64,000 nt of DNA from Rhodoferax sp. WC2427 (GCF_040822085.1 NZ_CP162006.1:4216001-4280000); one strand, 5' to 3'. Positions 46,280 through 55,966 are shown, numbered from the stretch's first letter. Program-made: numbers and translations. The notes: generated by a model not told the origin, from the letters alone.

Positions 46280-49200
46280 ATGAATCGCATCTACCGCCTG
46301 GTCTGGAACTCCGAGGTAGGCAACATGGTAGCCGTGGCAGAAAACGCCAGAGGGCGTTGCAAGTCTGGCACGGGCCAGAGTGTGGTGGCCGGTGCCGTGG
46401 CGCTGACGGGATGCCTGTTGTTAACCTCTGTGGCCCACGCCGGGCCTGACGGCTTCCAGGTCACGGCCGGCACGGGCAGCGTGGCACATACCGGCAACAC
46501 CACCACCATCACCCAAGGCAGCCAGAACCTGTCGCTGGGTTGGAGCACTTTCAACGTCGGCGCGCAGGAGACAGTCCACTTTGTCCAGCCCTCGGCCAGC
46601 GCCATCGCCGTCAACCGCATCCATGACACCCATGGCAGCCAGATTCTGGGCCAGCTCAACGCCAACGGCCAGGTCTTCCTCATCAACCCCAACGGCGTGC
46701 TGTTTGGCGCGGGGGCCCAGGTCAACGTCGGCGGCCTGGTCGCCTCCACCCTGGACCTGGGCGATGCCAGCCTGGGCAGCAGCACCCGCAGCTTCAGCGG
46801 CACCGGCAGCGGCAGCGTGGTCAACCAGGGCCGTATCACCGCTGCCAGCGGTGGCTACGTCGCCTTGCTGGGCAACACCGTGCGCAACGCCGGGCAGATC
46901 AGCGCCCAGCGGGGCACAGTGGCCCTGGGCGCGGGCAGCGCAGCCACCCTGACCTTTGCGGGCAACAGCCTGGTCGCGCTGCAGATCGACCAGAGCACCC
47001 TGCACACCCTGGCCGAGAACCAACAACTCATCCAGGCCGATGGCGGTACCGTGCTGATGAGCGCGGGCGCCAAAGACGCTCTGTTGGCCAGCGTGGTCAA
47101 CAACACCGGCATCATCGAGGCGCGCACCGTAGACCAGCACAACGGCACCATCGTGCTGCTCGGCGGCATGGCGGCGGGCACGGTGCAAGTGGGGGGCACG
47201 CTTGATGCCAGCGCCCCCCATGGCGGCAACGGCGGATTCATCGAAACCAGTGCCGCCCATGTCAAGGTGGCCAACAGCGCCCAGATCACCACCGCTGCGC
47301 CGACCGGTGGCAACGGCACCTGGCTGATCGACCCGGTGGACTTCACCGTCGCGGCCTCCGGCGGCGACATCACCGGCGCCGCCTTGGGCAACTTGCTCGA
47401 CAGCAACAGCGTCACGGTCCAAACCGCCACCGGCACCCCCTCGCCCACCGCCCTCTACGGCAGCAGCGGCACCAATGGCGACATCCAGGTGAACGATGCG
47501 GTGCGCTGGAGCAGCAACACCACCTTGACGCTGAACGCCTGGCGCAACATCAACATCAACCAGTCCATCACTGCCACCGGCAGCAGTGGCAAATTGGCCC
47601 TGCAGTACGGCCAGGGCGCCACGAATGGCGTGGTGGGTGGCACCCCCGCCACCTACACCGTGAACGCCCCGGTCAACCTGCAGGCCGGGCCAAATTTCAG
47701 CACCCAGTTGGGCACGGCCGGGGCGCTGGTGGACTACACCGTCCTTACCAGCCTGGGGGCGGAAGGCAGCACCACCGCCGCCGACCTGCAGGGCGTGGCT
47801 GGCAACCTGGCGGGCAAGTATGTGCTGGGCGCCCAGATCGATGCCACGGCCACCAGCAACTGGAACAGCGGCGCGGGCTTTGCGCCACTGGGGGACGCCA
47901 GCACGCGATTTACCGGCATCTTCGATGGTCTGGGCCACACCATCACCGGCCTCACGGTCAACCGTGCGGGCGCGGCTTATGGGGGCTTGTTCGGGTACAC
48001 GCAAAGCGCGGCGATCCGCAACGTGGGGCTGGTCGGAGGCAGCGTCAGAGGGAGCGCCAATGTCGGCGGTCTGGTGGGGTACAGCTCGGCGGGCACCATC
48101 GCCCATAGCTACTCCACCGGCAGCGTCAGCGGGACAACCCGGGTCGGCGGGCTGGTGGGGTATTCCTCCAGCACTACGATCAGCAACAGCTATGTGACAG
48201 GCAGTGTCATTGGTTCAAGTGGCTATGTCGGCGGGCTGGTCGGATACCAGGTCACCGGCACGGTCAGTAGCAACTACACCACCGGCAGTGTCAGTGGGTC
48301 CAGCATCTATGTCGGCGGGCTGGTGGGGTACCAAATCGGCGGCACGGCCAGCAGCAACTACACCACCGGCAGTGTCAGCGGGACCAGCTATGTTGGCGGG
48401 CTGTTGGGGTACCTGTCCGGCGGCACGGTCAGTAACAACTACACCACCGGTACTGTCAGCGGGTCCAGCATCTATGTCGGCGGGCTGATAGGGTACAACG
48501 TCAGCGGCACGGTCAGCAACAGCTACGCCACAGGCCGTGTCAGCGGCTCAGGTGGTGCCATTGGCGGGCTCATGGGGTACAACTCCAGCGGCTCGATCAG
48601 CAACAACTACTGGGACACTTTCAGCACCGGCAAAGCCAGTGCCATAGGGTCGGGCGCTAACATCGGCGCCTACGCCGTCACCAGCGACCCCACCAGGTCC
48701 GCCGATGCCAACTATGCCTTCAAGCAAAGCGCCTACTCCCGACTGAACTTTGCCAGTACCTGGTACATGGTGGATGGCGCGACCCGGCCCTTCCTGAGGG
48801 TTGAGTACAGCCCCACCATTACCAACGCGCACCAGCTACAGCTGATGGCCATGAACCTGGGCGCCAGCTACACCTTGGCCCTGGACATCAATGCCACCGA
48901 AACCGGCACCGCCATCAGCCGGTCCGCCGGCATGTGGAGCAGCGCGGGCTTCGCGCCGGTGGGGAATGGCAGTACGGCATTCAGCGGCAGCTTCGATGGC
49001 CTGGGACACACCGTCTCGGGTCTCAAGATCGACCGCCCGACCACGGACATGGTGGGTCTGTTTGGCAAAACGCTGGATTCAACGATTCGCAACGTGGGAC
49101 TGGTGGGCGGCAGTGTCAGCGGGGCGGACGGCGTCGGCGCGCTGGTGGGATACAACCAGGGCGCGATCAGCAATAGCTACGCCACGGGAGTTGTCAGCGG

Positions 49201-50548
49201 AACAGGCGACTATGCGGGCGGACTGGTGGGGCAAAACAATGGCGCAATCAGCAACAGCTATGCCACAGGAAATGTCAGCGCACCAGACTTCGCCGGCGGG
49301 CTGGTGGGGGGCAACATCGGCGGCACGGTCGCCAATAGCTACGCCACCGGCAGTGTCAGCGGGCCCAACCATGTCGGCGGGCTGGTCGGCGCCACGACCA
49401 GCGGTCTGGTCACCGACAGCTTCTGGAACACCAGCACATCGGGCCAGACAGGCTCCAGTGGTGGTACGGGCCTGACCACCGCGCAGATGATGGAGCTGTC
49501 CAGCTTCGCCCATTGGAGTATTGCCAATACCGGTGGCAGCAGTGCCGTATGGCGCATCTACGAAGGCCACACCGCACCCCTGTTGCGCAGCTTTCTGACA
49601 CCGCTTGCGCTGGGCGACACCGCCTTGGCCTACAACGGCACCACCCAAAGTGGCACCGCGACCAGCACCGCGGGCGTACTGGGCATGGCCGCCTCGGGAC
49701 GCAATGCGGGCACCTACACGGGCTATTACTCCGGCCAGCAGGGCTATGACATCGTCGGCGGCGCCCTGACCATCACACCCCTGGCCTTGACTGTCACCGG
49801 ACTGGTGGCCGCCAGCAAGGTGTATGACGCAAGCACGGCGGCCACCGTCAGCAGCGCAGGCGCGGTCTACACCGGACGGCTGGACGGTGACGACGTATTG
49901 GTCAGCGCCACGGGCATGTTCGCAGACAAGAATGTGGGCAACGGCAAGACCGTCAACCTGGGCAGCACCTACAGCGGGGCCGATGCCGGTAACTACGCCA
50001 TCACCGACCAGGCCAGCACCAGCGCCAACATCACTCCGGCCACGCTGACCTACACCGCCACGCCCGCCACCAGGTCCACTGGCCAGATCCCTGGCGGCCT
50101 GGGCGGCACGGTCACCGGTATGGTGGGCGGCGAAACCCTGGCCAGCGCCACCACCGGCACCCTGGACTGGAGCACCCCGGCTGTCGCCAGCAGCCTGCCC
50201 GGCTTGTATGCGATCAACGGCACCGGCCTGGGCAGTACCAACTACCGGCTGGTCCAGGCCAGCAGCAACGCCACCGCACTGGCGCTGAACGCCGAGGTGG
50301 TGGCACCACCTCCACCAGCACCACCGGTGCAGCCTCCACCGCCTGTGCCAACGGTGTCCAGTACGCCGCCACAGCCTGTGCTGAACGCGGTGGCGCAGCT
50401 GCAGTCCCGCACCCCGCCCGTGGCCCCCGAGTCCTACCGCCGCACCACCGTCAGCACGGCGATGAACTTCGACGGTACCGGGCCGTCGCTCAACATCGTT
50501 ACCTCGGGTATCCGGTTGCCTGCGCACCTGGACGCGGACAACGAATGA
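46280..50548 (+). CDS. Two-partner secretion exoprotein (TpsA) with GLUG and MBG/YDG repeats
   Basis: 1422 residues. Extended signal peptide region MNRIYRLVWN at the start and a cleavage site after SVAHA (about 54). TPS/haemagglutination activity domain at about 55-170 (NLSLGWSTFNVG, NRIHDTHGSQILGQL, INPNGVLFGAGAQV). Two blocks of GLUG-type repeats (about 590-775 and 935-1045; VGGLVGY...NSYATGSVSG), then MBG/YDG-like Ig repeats (about 1110-1270) and a Pro-rich tail. A beta-helical surface or secreted adhesin exported by the TpsB encoded next. No cysteine cluster or toxin domain is seen at the C-terminus, so it looks like an adhesin rather than CdiA. Confidence 0.9.
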   Translation: MNRIYRLVWNSEVGNMVAVAENARGRCKSGTGQSVVAGAVALTGCLLLTSVAHAGPDGFQVTAGTGSVAHTGNTTTITQGSQNLSLGWSTFNVGAQETVHFVQPSASAIAVNRIHDTHGSQILGQLNANGQVFLINPNGVLFGAGAQVNVGGLVASTLDLGDASLGSSTRSFSGTGSGSVVNQGRITAASGGYVALLGNTVRNAGQISAQRGTVALGAGSAATLTFAGNSLVALQIDQSTLHTLAENQQLIQADGGTVLMSAGAKDALLASVVNNTGIIEARTVDQHNGTIVLLGGMAAGTVQVGGTLDASAPHGGNGGFIETSAAHVKVANSAQITTAAPTGGNGTWLIDPVDFTVAASGGDITGAALGNLLDSNSVTVQTATGTPSPTALYGSSGTNGDIQVNDAVRWSSNTTLTLNAWRNININQSITATGSSGKLALQYGQGATNGVVGGTPATYTVNAPVNLQAGPNFSTQLGTAGALVDYTVLTSLGAEGSTTAADLQGVAGNLAGKYVLGAQIDATATSNWNSGAGFAPLGDASTRFTGIFDGLGHTITGLTVNRAGAAYGGLFGYTQSAAIRNVGLVGGSVRGSANVGGLVGYSSAGTIAHSYSTGSVSGTTRVGGLVGYSSSTTISNSYVTGSVIGSSGYVGGLVGYQVTGTVSSNYTTGSVSGSSIYVGGLVGYQIGGTASSNYTTGSVSGTSYVGGLLGYLSGGTVSNNYTTGTVSGSSIYVGGLIGYNVSGTVSNSYATGRVSGSGGAIGGLMGYNSSGSISNNYWDTFSTGKASAIGSGANIGAYAVTSDPTRSADANYAFKQSAYSRLNFASTWYMVDGATRPFLRVEYSPTITNAHQLQLMAMNLGASYTLALDINATETGTAISRSAGMWSSAGFAPVGNGSTAFSGSFDGLGHTVSGLKIDRPTTDMVGLFGKTLDSTIRNVGLVGGSVSGADGVGALVGYNQGAISNSYATGVVSGTGDYAGGLVGQNNGAISNSYATGNVSAPDFAGGLVGGNIGGTVANSYATGSVSGPNHVGGLVGATTSGLVTDSFWNTSTSGQTGSSGGTGLTTAQMMELSSFAHWSIANTGGSSAVWRIYEGHTAPLLRSFLTPLALGDTALAYNGTTQSGTATSTAGVLGMAASGRNAGTYTGYYSGQQGYDIVGGALTITPLALTVTGLVAASKVYDASTAATVSSAGAVYTGRLDGDDVLVSATGMFADKNVGNGKTVNLGSTYSGADAGNYAITDQASTSANITPATLTYTATPATRSTGQIPGGLGGTVTGMVGGETLASATTGTLDWSTPAVASSLPGLYAINGTGLGSTNYRLVQASSNATALALNAEVVAPPPPAPPVQPPPPVPTVSSTPPQPVLNAVAQLQSRTPPVAPESYRRTTVSTAMNFDGTGPSLNIVTSGIRLPAHLDADNE
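48060..48600 (+). repeat. Tandem GLUG-coding repeats within tpsA, block 1
   Basis: About seven units of 66-87 bases, each with GTCGGCGGGCTGGT(G)GGGTAC and AACTACACCACCGGCAGTGT-like segments. Neighbouring units around 48240-48520 are nearly identical, which suggests recent duplication. Confidence 0.8.
49090..49410 (+). repeat. Tandem GLUG-coding repeats within tpsA, block 2
   Basis: Four more diverged units with GGCGGGCTGGTGGG and AACAGCTATGCCACAGG-like segments; less uniform than block 1. Confidence 0.7.
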
Positions 50549-50579
50549 GCCCCCAGACACCACCCCACACACTGAAACC

Positions 50580-52292
50580 ATGATGACCCCCCAGAAATTG
50601 GCCGCGGCCACCCGCTTTACCCGCCAGGCGCGGGCGTTGGCGGCATTGGCCACGGCTGTCGCCGCCGTCACGCCCCACGCAGCCGCCCAGACCGTACCCG
50701 ACGCCGGTGCGCTGCTGCAGCAAACCCAACCGGCAGCACCCCTGGCTCCGGCCTCCAGCGGCACGGGTCTGACGATCACGCCCGAAGCCGGTGCCCCATT
50801 GCCGCCGAGCGCGCCCTTTGCGGTGCAGCGCATCGACATCACCGGCAACCAAACCATGGCGACGCCCATCCTGCATGCGCTGGTGGCCGATGCCGAAGGC
50901 CAATCCCTGAGCGTGCCCGCACTGGGCCGTTTGGCCGGGCGCATCACAGACTACTACCGGGTGCAAGGCTACCCCTTGGCGCGCGCCATCGTTCCGGCGC
51001 AAACCATACGCGACGGTATCGTGGTGATCCAGGTTGTCGAAGCCCGCTACGGCAAGGTCCAACTCGACAACCGCAGCCAGGTCAGCGATGCACTGTTGCA
51101 AAGCACACTGTCGGACCTGCGCAGCGGGCAGGACATCACGCAGGCAGCGATGGACCGCAGTCTGCTGCTGTTGTCGGACATCCCGGGCGTGGCGGTGAAC
51201 GCCCTGCTGCGCCCCGGCGATGCCGTGGGTACCTCGGACCTGCAGGTGGATGTGGGCGCGGCACCAGCGGTCACCGGCTATGCCATGGCGGACAACTACG
51301 GCAGCAGGTACACCGGGCGCGGGCGCCTGAGCGGCGCGGTGCTGGTCCATAACCCGCTACACCACGGCGACACCTTCACCGCCAGTGGCGTAAGTTCTGG
51401 CCGCGCGCTGAACTATGGCCGGGTCGCTTACGAGTCGCTCCTCAACGGCCAGGGGAGCCGACTGGGGGGCGCCTATTCCGCACTGGATTACACCCTGGCG
51501 GGTCCACTGTCGGCACTACAGGCCCATGGCCAGGCGGAGGTGCTGAGCCTGTGGGCCCGGCATCCGTTGCTGCGCAGCCGGCAGACCAACCTGTCCGTCC
51601 AGCTGCAGTACGAACACTTGCAACTGCGCGACCGGGTGGACACCATCGCCTCGCAGACCGACCGGCACCTGGACCACTGGACCGCCAGCCTCTCGGGCGA
51701 CACCCGCGACGCCGTCGTGGCCGGGTCGGTCAACACCTGGAGCGTCAGCGCATCCGGCGGGCGCCTGGGGTATGACAGTGCCGCCGCCGCACAGCTGGAC
51801 GCAGCCAGTGCCAGCACCCAGGGGGCCTATGCCAAGTTGAATGCCAGCCTGGTGCATTGGCAGGGCCTGGGCCCGCAGGGCACGCTGTACCTAGCCTACA
51901 GCGGCCAGTGGGCGCACACCAATCTGGACGCATCGCAAAAGCAGGCCGTGGGCGGCCCGGCCAGCGTGCGCGCCTATGCCGTGGGGGCACTCTCCGGGGA
52001 CAACGTACAGCTACTCACCGCAGAGTACCGCCACGCGCTGGGCACCCTGCTGCAAGGGCAAACGCAGCTGATCGCCTTTGCCGATGCGGCCCGGGTGGAG
52101 GTGAACAAGACGACCTGGGTTGCCGGCGCCAACCGTGCAACGCTCAGCGGTGCCGGGGTGGGCCTGAATTGGTATGGGCCGCAGCAGTGGAGCGTGAAGG
52201 CGTCGGTGGCCACGGCGCTGGACCCGCAGTCCACGCTGGTGGCCAACACCTCGGCGACCCGCGGCTGGCTGGAGGTGAGCAAGCAGTTTTAA
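50580..52292 (+). CDS. TpsB outer membrane transporter (ShlB/FhaC family)
   Basis: 570 residues. Signal peptide ending AAAQ, a Pro-rich N-terminal stretch, POTRA-type ShlB domain (about 80-240; VQRIDITGNQTM, ITDYYRVQGYPLARAIVP), then a 16-strand barrel with the conserved VRAY-type loop motif (GGPASVRAY, about residue 460) and a C-terminal Phe (SKQF). Exports the TpsA protein. It follows tpsA by 31 bases; the tpsA-tpsB order is the less common one. Confidence 0.93.
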   Translation: MMTPQKLAAATRFTRQARALAALATAVAAVTPHAAAQTVPDAGALLQQTQPAAPLAPASSGTGLTITPEAGAPLPPSAPFAVQRIDITGNQTMATPILHALVADAEGQSLSVPALGRLAGRITDYYRVQGYPLARAIVPAQTIRDGIVVIQVVEARYGKVQLDNRSQVSDALLQSTLSDLRSGQDITQAAMDRSLLLLSDIPGVAVNALLRPGDAVGTSDLQVDVGAAPAVTGYAMADNYGSRYTGRGRLSGAVLVHNPLHHGDTFTASGVSSGRALNYGRVAYESLLNGQGSRLGGAYSALDYTLAGPLSALQAHGQAEVLSLWARHPLLRSRQTNLSVQLQYEHLQLRDRVDTIASQTDRHLDHWTASLSGDTRDAVVAGSVNTWSVSASGGRLGYDSAAAAQLDAASASTQGAYAKLNASLVHWQGLGPQGTLYLAYSGQWAHTNLDASQKQAVGGPASVRAYAVGALSGDNVQLLTAEYRHALGTLLQGQTQLIAFADAARVEVNKTTWVAGANRATLSGAGVGLNWYGPQQWSVKASVATALDPQSTLVANTSATRGWLEVSKQF

Positions 52293-52372
52293 CCCTCTCC
52301 TGGGAGCCCGGGAGCCTGGGGATTGCAAATGCCGCGCACCGCACCCAGCTATGGTCCAAACCGCTACTGCCC

Positions 52373-53212
52373 ATGGACACCCCTACCGCCACCTTTCTCG
52401 CCCTCCTGCTCCTCATCCTGGTCTGCACGCTGGGCTGGTTCACACCCCGGTGGTGGGTGGCGCGGCGCAGGCGCAAGCTGCGGCAGCAGCCCTTCCCCGC
52501 CGCGTGGCGCACGGTATTGCGCCACCGCGTACCGCTGGTGCGCCGCATGCCTGCCGACCTGCAGTTGCAGCTGAAGCAGCAGATGCAGGTCTTCATCGCC
52601 GAGAAGGCGTTTCTGGGTTGTGCCGGTTTAACCGTCACCGACGAGATGCGGGTGGTGATTGCCGCCCAGGCCTGCCTGCTGGTGCTGAACCGGCCCACCG
52701 GCCTGTATCCGCACCTTCGGCAAATTCTGGTCTACCCGGGCGCGTTTGCGGTGCAGCGCACGCACACCGACGGCGTGGTGCAGCGCGAGGAGCGACAGGC
52801 GCTACTGGGCGAATCCTGGTCGCAAGGGCAGGTGATCTTGTCGTGGTACGACGCGCTGGAGGGTGCCACCACGCCGGGCGATGGGCACAACGTGGTAATC
52901 CACGAATTTGCCCACCAGCTGGACCAGGAAAAAGGCCACGCCAATGGCGCGCCTCAACGCAATCGGGGGAGCCGCAATGCCGACCCGGCCCGCTGGTCCC
53001 AGGTGTTCCACGCCGCCTACGCCAAACTGCGGCGCGAAGCCCATGTGGGCGAACCCGGCCTGCTGAACCACTACGGCGCGCAAGACCCGGCTGAATTCTT
53101 CGCCGTGGTGTCCGAGGTGTTCTTTGAACAACCGGCAGAGTTGAAGGACTACGACCCGGCGCTGTACCAGGAGCTGCGTGGTTACTACCGGGTAGACCCG
53201 GCAGGCTGGTAA
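52373..53212 (+). CDS. mtfA: MtfA-like zinc metallopeptidase
   Basis: 279 residues from the ATG at 52373 (an upstream open extension overlaps tpsB in another frame). One N-terminal membrane segment (about 7-23), unlike E. coli MtfA, which is soluble. Zinc site H177-E-F-A-H181 with AEFFAVVSEVFFEQP downstream supplying the third ligand Glu. MtfA in E. coli titrates the Mlc repressor of ptsG; no mlc gene is nearby, so the partner is unknown here. Confidence 0.9.
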   Translation: MDTPTATFLALLLLILVCTLGWFTPRWWVARRRRKLRQQPFPAAWRTVLRHRVPLVRRMPADLQLQLKQQMQVFIAEKAFLGCAGLTVTDEMRVVIAAQACLLVLNRPTGLYPHLRQILVYPGAFAVQRTHTDGVVQREERQALLGESWSQGQVILSWYDALEGATTPGDGHNVVIHEFAHQLDQEKGHANGAPQRNRGSRNADPARWSQVFHAAYAKLRREAHVGEPGLLNHYGAQDPAEFFAVVSEVFFEQPAELKDYDPALYQELRGYYRVDPAGW

Positions 53213-53230
53213 ACCAGGTTTTCAAGAATA

Positions 53231-53283
53231 ATCGGCCCTCAACGCCCACCACATCGGCGCAAGCAGCTATCTAAAAAATAGCG
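53231..53283 (+). repeat. Dispersed two-hairpin repeat, copy 9
   Basis: ATCGGCCCTCAACGCCCACC then ACATCGGCGCAAGCAGCTAT and CTAAAAAATAGC. The second hairpin (GCTAT/ATAGC) is perfect; the first is worn. Between mtfA and the CorA-like gene. Confidence 0.8.
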
Positions 53284-53332
53284 CAGCAGAGCCCGCGGTG
53301 CTCCTCTACACTTTGGCCATTGCCTGCCACCC

Positions 53333-55027
53333 ATGGTGCCCACGATGAACGCCGCCACCCACCCCACCGCCCCCACCGCGCCTCCCATGGTCGAACACTT
53401 CCGCCAGGTCTTGCTGTGGCCGGTACGGCTGATGCCGGTGCGCGGCAGCGAGGGCACGCACGCCAAGCCCTGGCAGGTGCTGGCCGACATGGGCGATGCC
53501 TCGCCCTGGCGCGAGGTGGTGGACGAATTCACCGGCGACAGCAGCCGCTTCCACGAGCGGCATTACAACGAGTTTGTGTCGTTCCTGCCCTATGTGCAGC
53601 GCTTTCTGTACGGCGAGGGCCTGCCCAAGCATGGCGCGCAGACGGTGGCCCAGGGCTCGCCGATGCGGGTGTTTCGCCGCCAGGACATTGCCGCGGTGCG
53701 GGTGGTGCCGCGCCCTGGCGACGCCCCCATCACCCTGGACACGGTGCATGTGGACCTGTACTTCTTCCTCGACGTGGACCTGGTGCTGCTTAATGTGGAG
53801 GTCACCGCCAACCACCTGACGCTGGAGACAGCGCAGGAGCTGATGTACCGCTTTGGCCGCGCCTACCCGGCCGGCTGGGACGCCCACGGCCAGGCCCTGC
53901 ACTGCCTGGCCGAGGCCGAGTGGCTGGACGCGCAGGGCCAGGTGCTGGCCGCATCGGACGCCAACCAGCGCGATGTCTTTCTGGCCCAGGTCAGCACCCG
54001 GCGCGCGCCGCGCATCTCGGCCCACTGGGATTTCATGATGCGCCCGCTGGTGGGCGACCACTCGGACCACCCCGGCCAGCTGCGCTTTCGCCAGATCGAG
54101 TACTACCGCATGCCGCAAATGGCCTACCTGGCCATGGACCGGCCCCGCGACCTGACCCGCAGCGACTTTGTGCGCCTGGGCCTGGTCACCGGCTCGGGCG
54201 CGCGCGACCCCGCGGGCGGCTGCGCCCTGCCCTATGGCGAACAGCACCTGGCCGAGTTTGAGAGCAAATACTGCTACGACCGCTTCTGGACCGAAGGCGG
54301 CGCCGCCCCCAACACCCGCTACCTGTGCAACGGCCACGCCATGGTGGTGGTGGGCGATGCCAGCAGCCAGTTCTACGGCTGCCGCGACCGGGGCGTGCTG
54401 GCGCAGTTCCGGCACCAGCACTTTTTGGTGTTTTTGATCGCCCACTTCCAAAAGGCCGCGCTGCTGATGTACTCAGACCGGCTGGCCGAAACGCTGAAGA
54501 ACCTGGACATCACCGACCCGGCCAGCGTGCGCCACTTCAAGCGCGCCATCCGCAACGGGTTTGCCAGCTTTCTGCGCTTCACCCACCGCTACTGGTTCCA
54601 CGAGGTGTCGGAGCAGGCCCAGGTGCGGGCCCTGTTCCATATGTGTTCACACCACCTGGGGCTGGACCCGCTGTACGCCGAGGTCAAAGAGCGCATCGCC
54701 GAGATGAACCAGTACCTGGAGGCCGACAGCCTGCGCCGCCAGGCCAACACCGTGGTGCGGCTCACGGTGGTCACCATCTTCGGCCTGATCGGCACGGTGA
54801 CCACCGGCTTCCTGGGCATGAACCTGCTGGCCGAAGCCGAGTCCCCGATGGAGCGGCGGCTGCTGATCTTTGCCGTCGTCTTCATCCTGACCACGGTGCT
54901 GACGGTCTACACCATGGTCAAGTCCAAGCGCCTGTCGGACTTTCTGGATGTGCTGTCCGACGAGCGCATGTCGGTGTGGAACAAGTGCAAGGCCCTGGTC
55001 GGCGTGTGGGCGCGCCAGGACGACTGA
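53333..55027 (+). CDS. CorA-like divalent cation transporter
   Basis: 564 residues (ATG 53333; ATG 53345 is an alternative). A very large cytoplasmic N-terminal part (about 1-475), far longer than classical CorA (~316), then two C-terminal membrane helices with the CorA signature Gly-Met-Asn at 495-497 (TTGFLGMNLL) ending the first. The N-terminal region has a CorA-like alpha/beta pattern (VDLYFFLDVDLVLLNVEVT). Probably a Mg2+ or other divalent ion channel of the long CorA-like subfamily. Monocistronic. Confidence 0.85.
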   Translation: MVPTMNAATHPTAPTAPPMVEHFRQVLLWPVRLMPVRGSEGTHAKPWQVLADMGDASPWREVVDEFTGDSSRFHERHYNEFVSFLPYVQRFLYGEGLPKHGAQTVAQGSPMRVFRRQDIAAVRVVPRPGDAPITLDTVHVDLYFFLDVDLVLLNVEVTANHLTLETAQELMYRFGRAYPAGWDAHGQALHCLAEAEWLDAQGQVLAASDANQRDVFLAQVSTRRAPRISAHWDFMMRPLVGDHSDHPGQLRFRQIEYYRMPQMAYLAMDRPRDLTRSDFVRLGLVTGSGARDPAGGCALPYGEQHLAEFESKYCYDRFWTEGGAAPNTRYLCNGHAMVVVGDASSQFYGCRDRGVLAQFRHQHFLVFLIAHFQKAALLMYSDRLAETLKNLDITDPASVRHFKRAIRNGFASFLRFTHRYWFHEVSEQAQVRALFHMCSHHLGLDPLYAEVKERIAEMNQYLEADSLRRQANTVVRLTVVTIFGLIGTVTTGFLGMNLLAEAESPMERRLLIFAVVFILTTVLTVYTMVKSKRLSDFLDVLSDERMSVWNKCKALVGVWARQDD

Positions 55028-55034
55028 GCGCGCT

Positions 55035-55478
55035 CTACAGCCGTTTGGCAATCGCCATGCCCGCCAGCATGGCCGCCACAAACACCGCCACCGCCGCGCC
55101 ACCGGTCAGCACGCTGGCCAGCGCCGGGCCGGGGCAGTAGCCCGCCAGGCCCCAGCCCACGCCGAACAGCGCCGCGCCCAGCACCAGCCGGGTATCGATG
55201 TCTTTGCGGGTGGGCAACTGGAAGGCCATGGCCGCCCAGGGCTTGCGCGCCGGGCGCCGGGCCGTGGGCGGCGTGAGGGCAAAGGCGGGCAGCGTGACCA
55301 GCAGCGCACCGCCCATCACGAAGGCCAGGCTGGCATCCCAGGGGCCAAAGCGCTGCGCATCCCACAGCCCGCCCAGGTTCAAGAAACCCTGCACCTTGGC
55401 GGGCAGCACCATGCCCGACAGCACCAGCCCAGCAGCGAACAAACCACCCGCGATGGCGGCATACACAATTCTTAGCAT
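55035..55478 (-). CDS. YeeE/YedE-family (DUF6691) sulfur transport protein, second half
   Basis: 147 residues with four membrane helices. Motifs GLVLSGMVLPAKVQGFL and the Cys loop GYCPGPAL are those of the PmpB/DUF6691 half of YeeE/YedE transporters, which move thiosulfate or sulfane sulfur species. Paired with the gene just upstream and divergent from the persulfide genes. Start ATG 55478 follows the upstream stop by 22 bases of repeat DNA. Confidence 0.88.
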   Translation of the reverse strand: MLRIVYAAIAGGLFAAGLVLSGMVLPAKVQGFLNLGGLWDAQRFGPWDASLAFVMGGALLVTLPAFALTPPTARRPARKPWAAMAFQLPTRKDIDTRLVLGAALFGVGWGLAGYCPGPALASVLTGGAAVAVFVAAMLAGMAIAKRL

Positions 55479-55482
55479 GTTT

Positions 55483-55536
55483 TAGGCCTCCAGCGCTTAT
55501 TTAACCAGCGTAACGAGCTACAAAAACAGTAGCAAA
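55483..55536 (+). repeat. Dispersed two-hairpin repeat, copy 10, ending the first YeeE gene
   Basis: TTAGGCCTCCAGCGCTTATT then TAACCAGCGTAACGAGCTAC and AAAAACAGTAGC. The stop codon (TTA at 55501-55503) and the last residues (FVARYAG) of the neighbouring gene are within it. Confidence 0.85.
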
Positions 55537-55902
55537 TCCACACCCCATGAAAACCCCCGTGGCCACCAGCGAACGCACCGAGCGCCGCCCCAGGCCGCAC
55601 ACACCGTGCCCGCTGGTGCAGCCCGCGCCCAGCACCGTGCCCACGCCCACCAGCAGCCCGGCGGCCACCAGCACCGCCCACGGCGGCGGCGGCAGCGCGG
55701 GCATGCCGCGCGTGAGCACCGCGCCCACACCCACCAGCCCGGCCAGAAAGGCCCAGCGCCAGCCCCCCTCGCCCGGCTGCGGCGACAAGGCACCCGCCAC
55801 GATGCCGCTGATGCCCGCCACCCGGCCCAGGGCCGCCAGCAGCAGCCAACAGGCCAGGCCAATCACCACGCCACCCAGGGCGGCCTGCACAAAAGGATGC
55901 AT
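55501..55902 (-). CDS. YeeE/YedE-family sulfur transport protein, first half
   Basis: 133 residues from the ATG at 55902. Four membrane helices and the Cys motif GAGCTSGHGVCGLGRRS of the YeeE/YedE family. With the next gene it forms a split two-subunit transporter as in PmpA/PmpB. Its C-terminus (VARYAG) and stop are encoded by a dispersed repeat, so the end may have been changed by insertion. Divergent from the CstR-like gene, sharing the operator region. Confidence 0.87.
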   Translation of the reverse strand: MHPFVQAALGGVVIGLACWLLLAALGRVAGISGIVAGALSPQPGEGGWRWAFLAGLVGVGAVLTRGMPALPPPPWAVLVAAGLLVGVGTVLGAGCTSGHGVCGLGRRSVRSLVATGVFMGCGFATVFVARYAG

Positions 55903-55928
55903 AAAAATGTTCTCCGTCAAACCAAAAA

Positions 55929-55946
55929 TATACCCATGGGGGTATA
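55929..55946. promoter_or_regulatory. Probable CstR/CsoR-type operator
   Basis: TATACCC-ATGG-GGGTATA, a perfect 7-bp inverted repeat with 4-bp centre, the shape of CsoR/CstR sites. It lies in the divergent gap between the YeeE pair and the CstR-like gene and overlaps TATAGT (55943-55948), a good -10 for the rightward promoter, so binding would block both directions. Confidence 0.7.
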
Positions 55947-55966
55947 GTAACTCCATCGTGCCCAGG

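Noticed and set aside
46280..50548. Contact-dependent inhibition toxin (CdiA)
   Set aside because: No VENN-type boundary, toxin domain or immunity gene; the C-terminus is Pro-rich and the next gene is tpsB.
55035..55902. Frameshift between the two YeeE-like genes
   Set aside because: Each has its own start, four helices and Cys motif; split YeeE pairs are normal in this family and a repeat lies between them.
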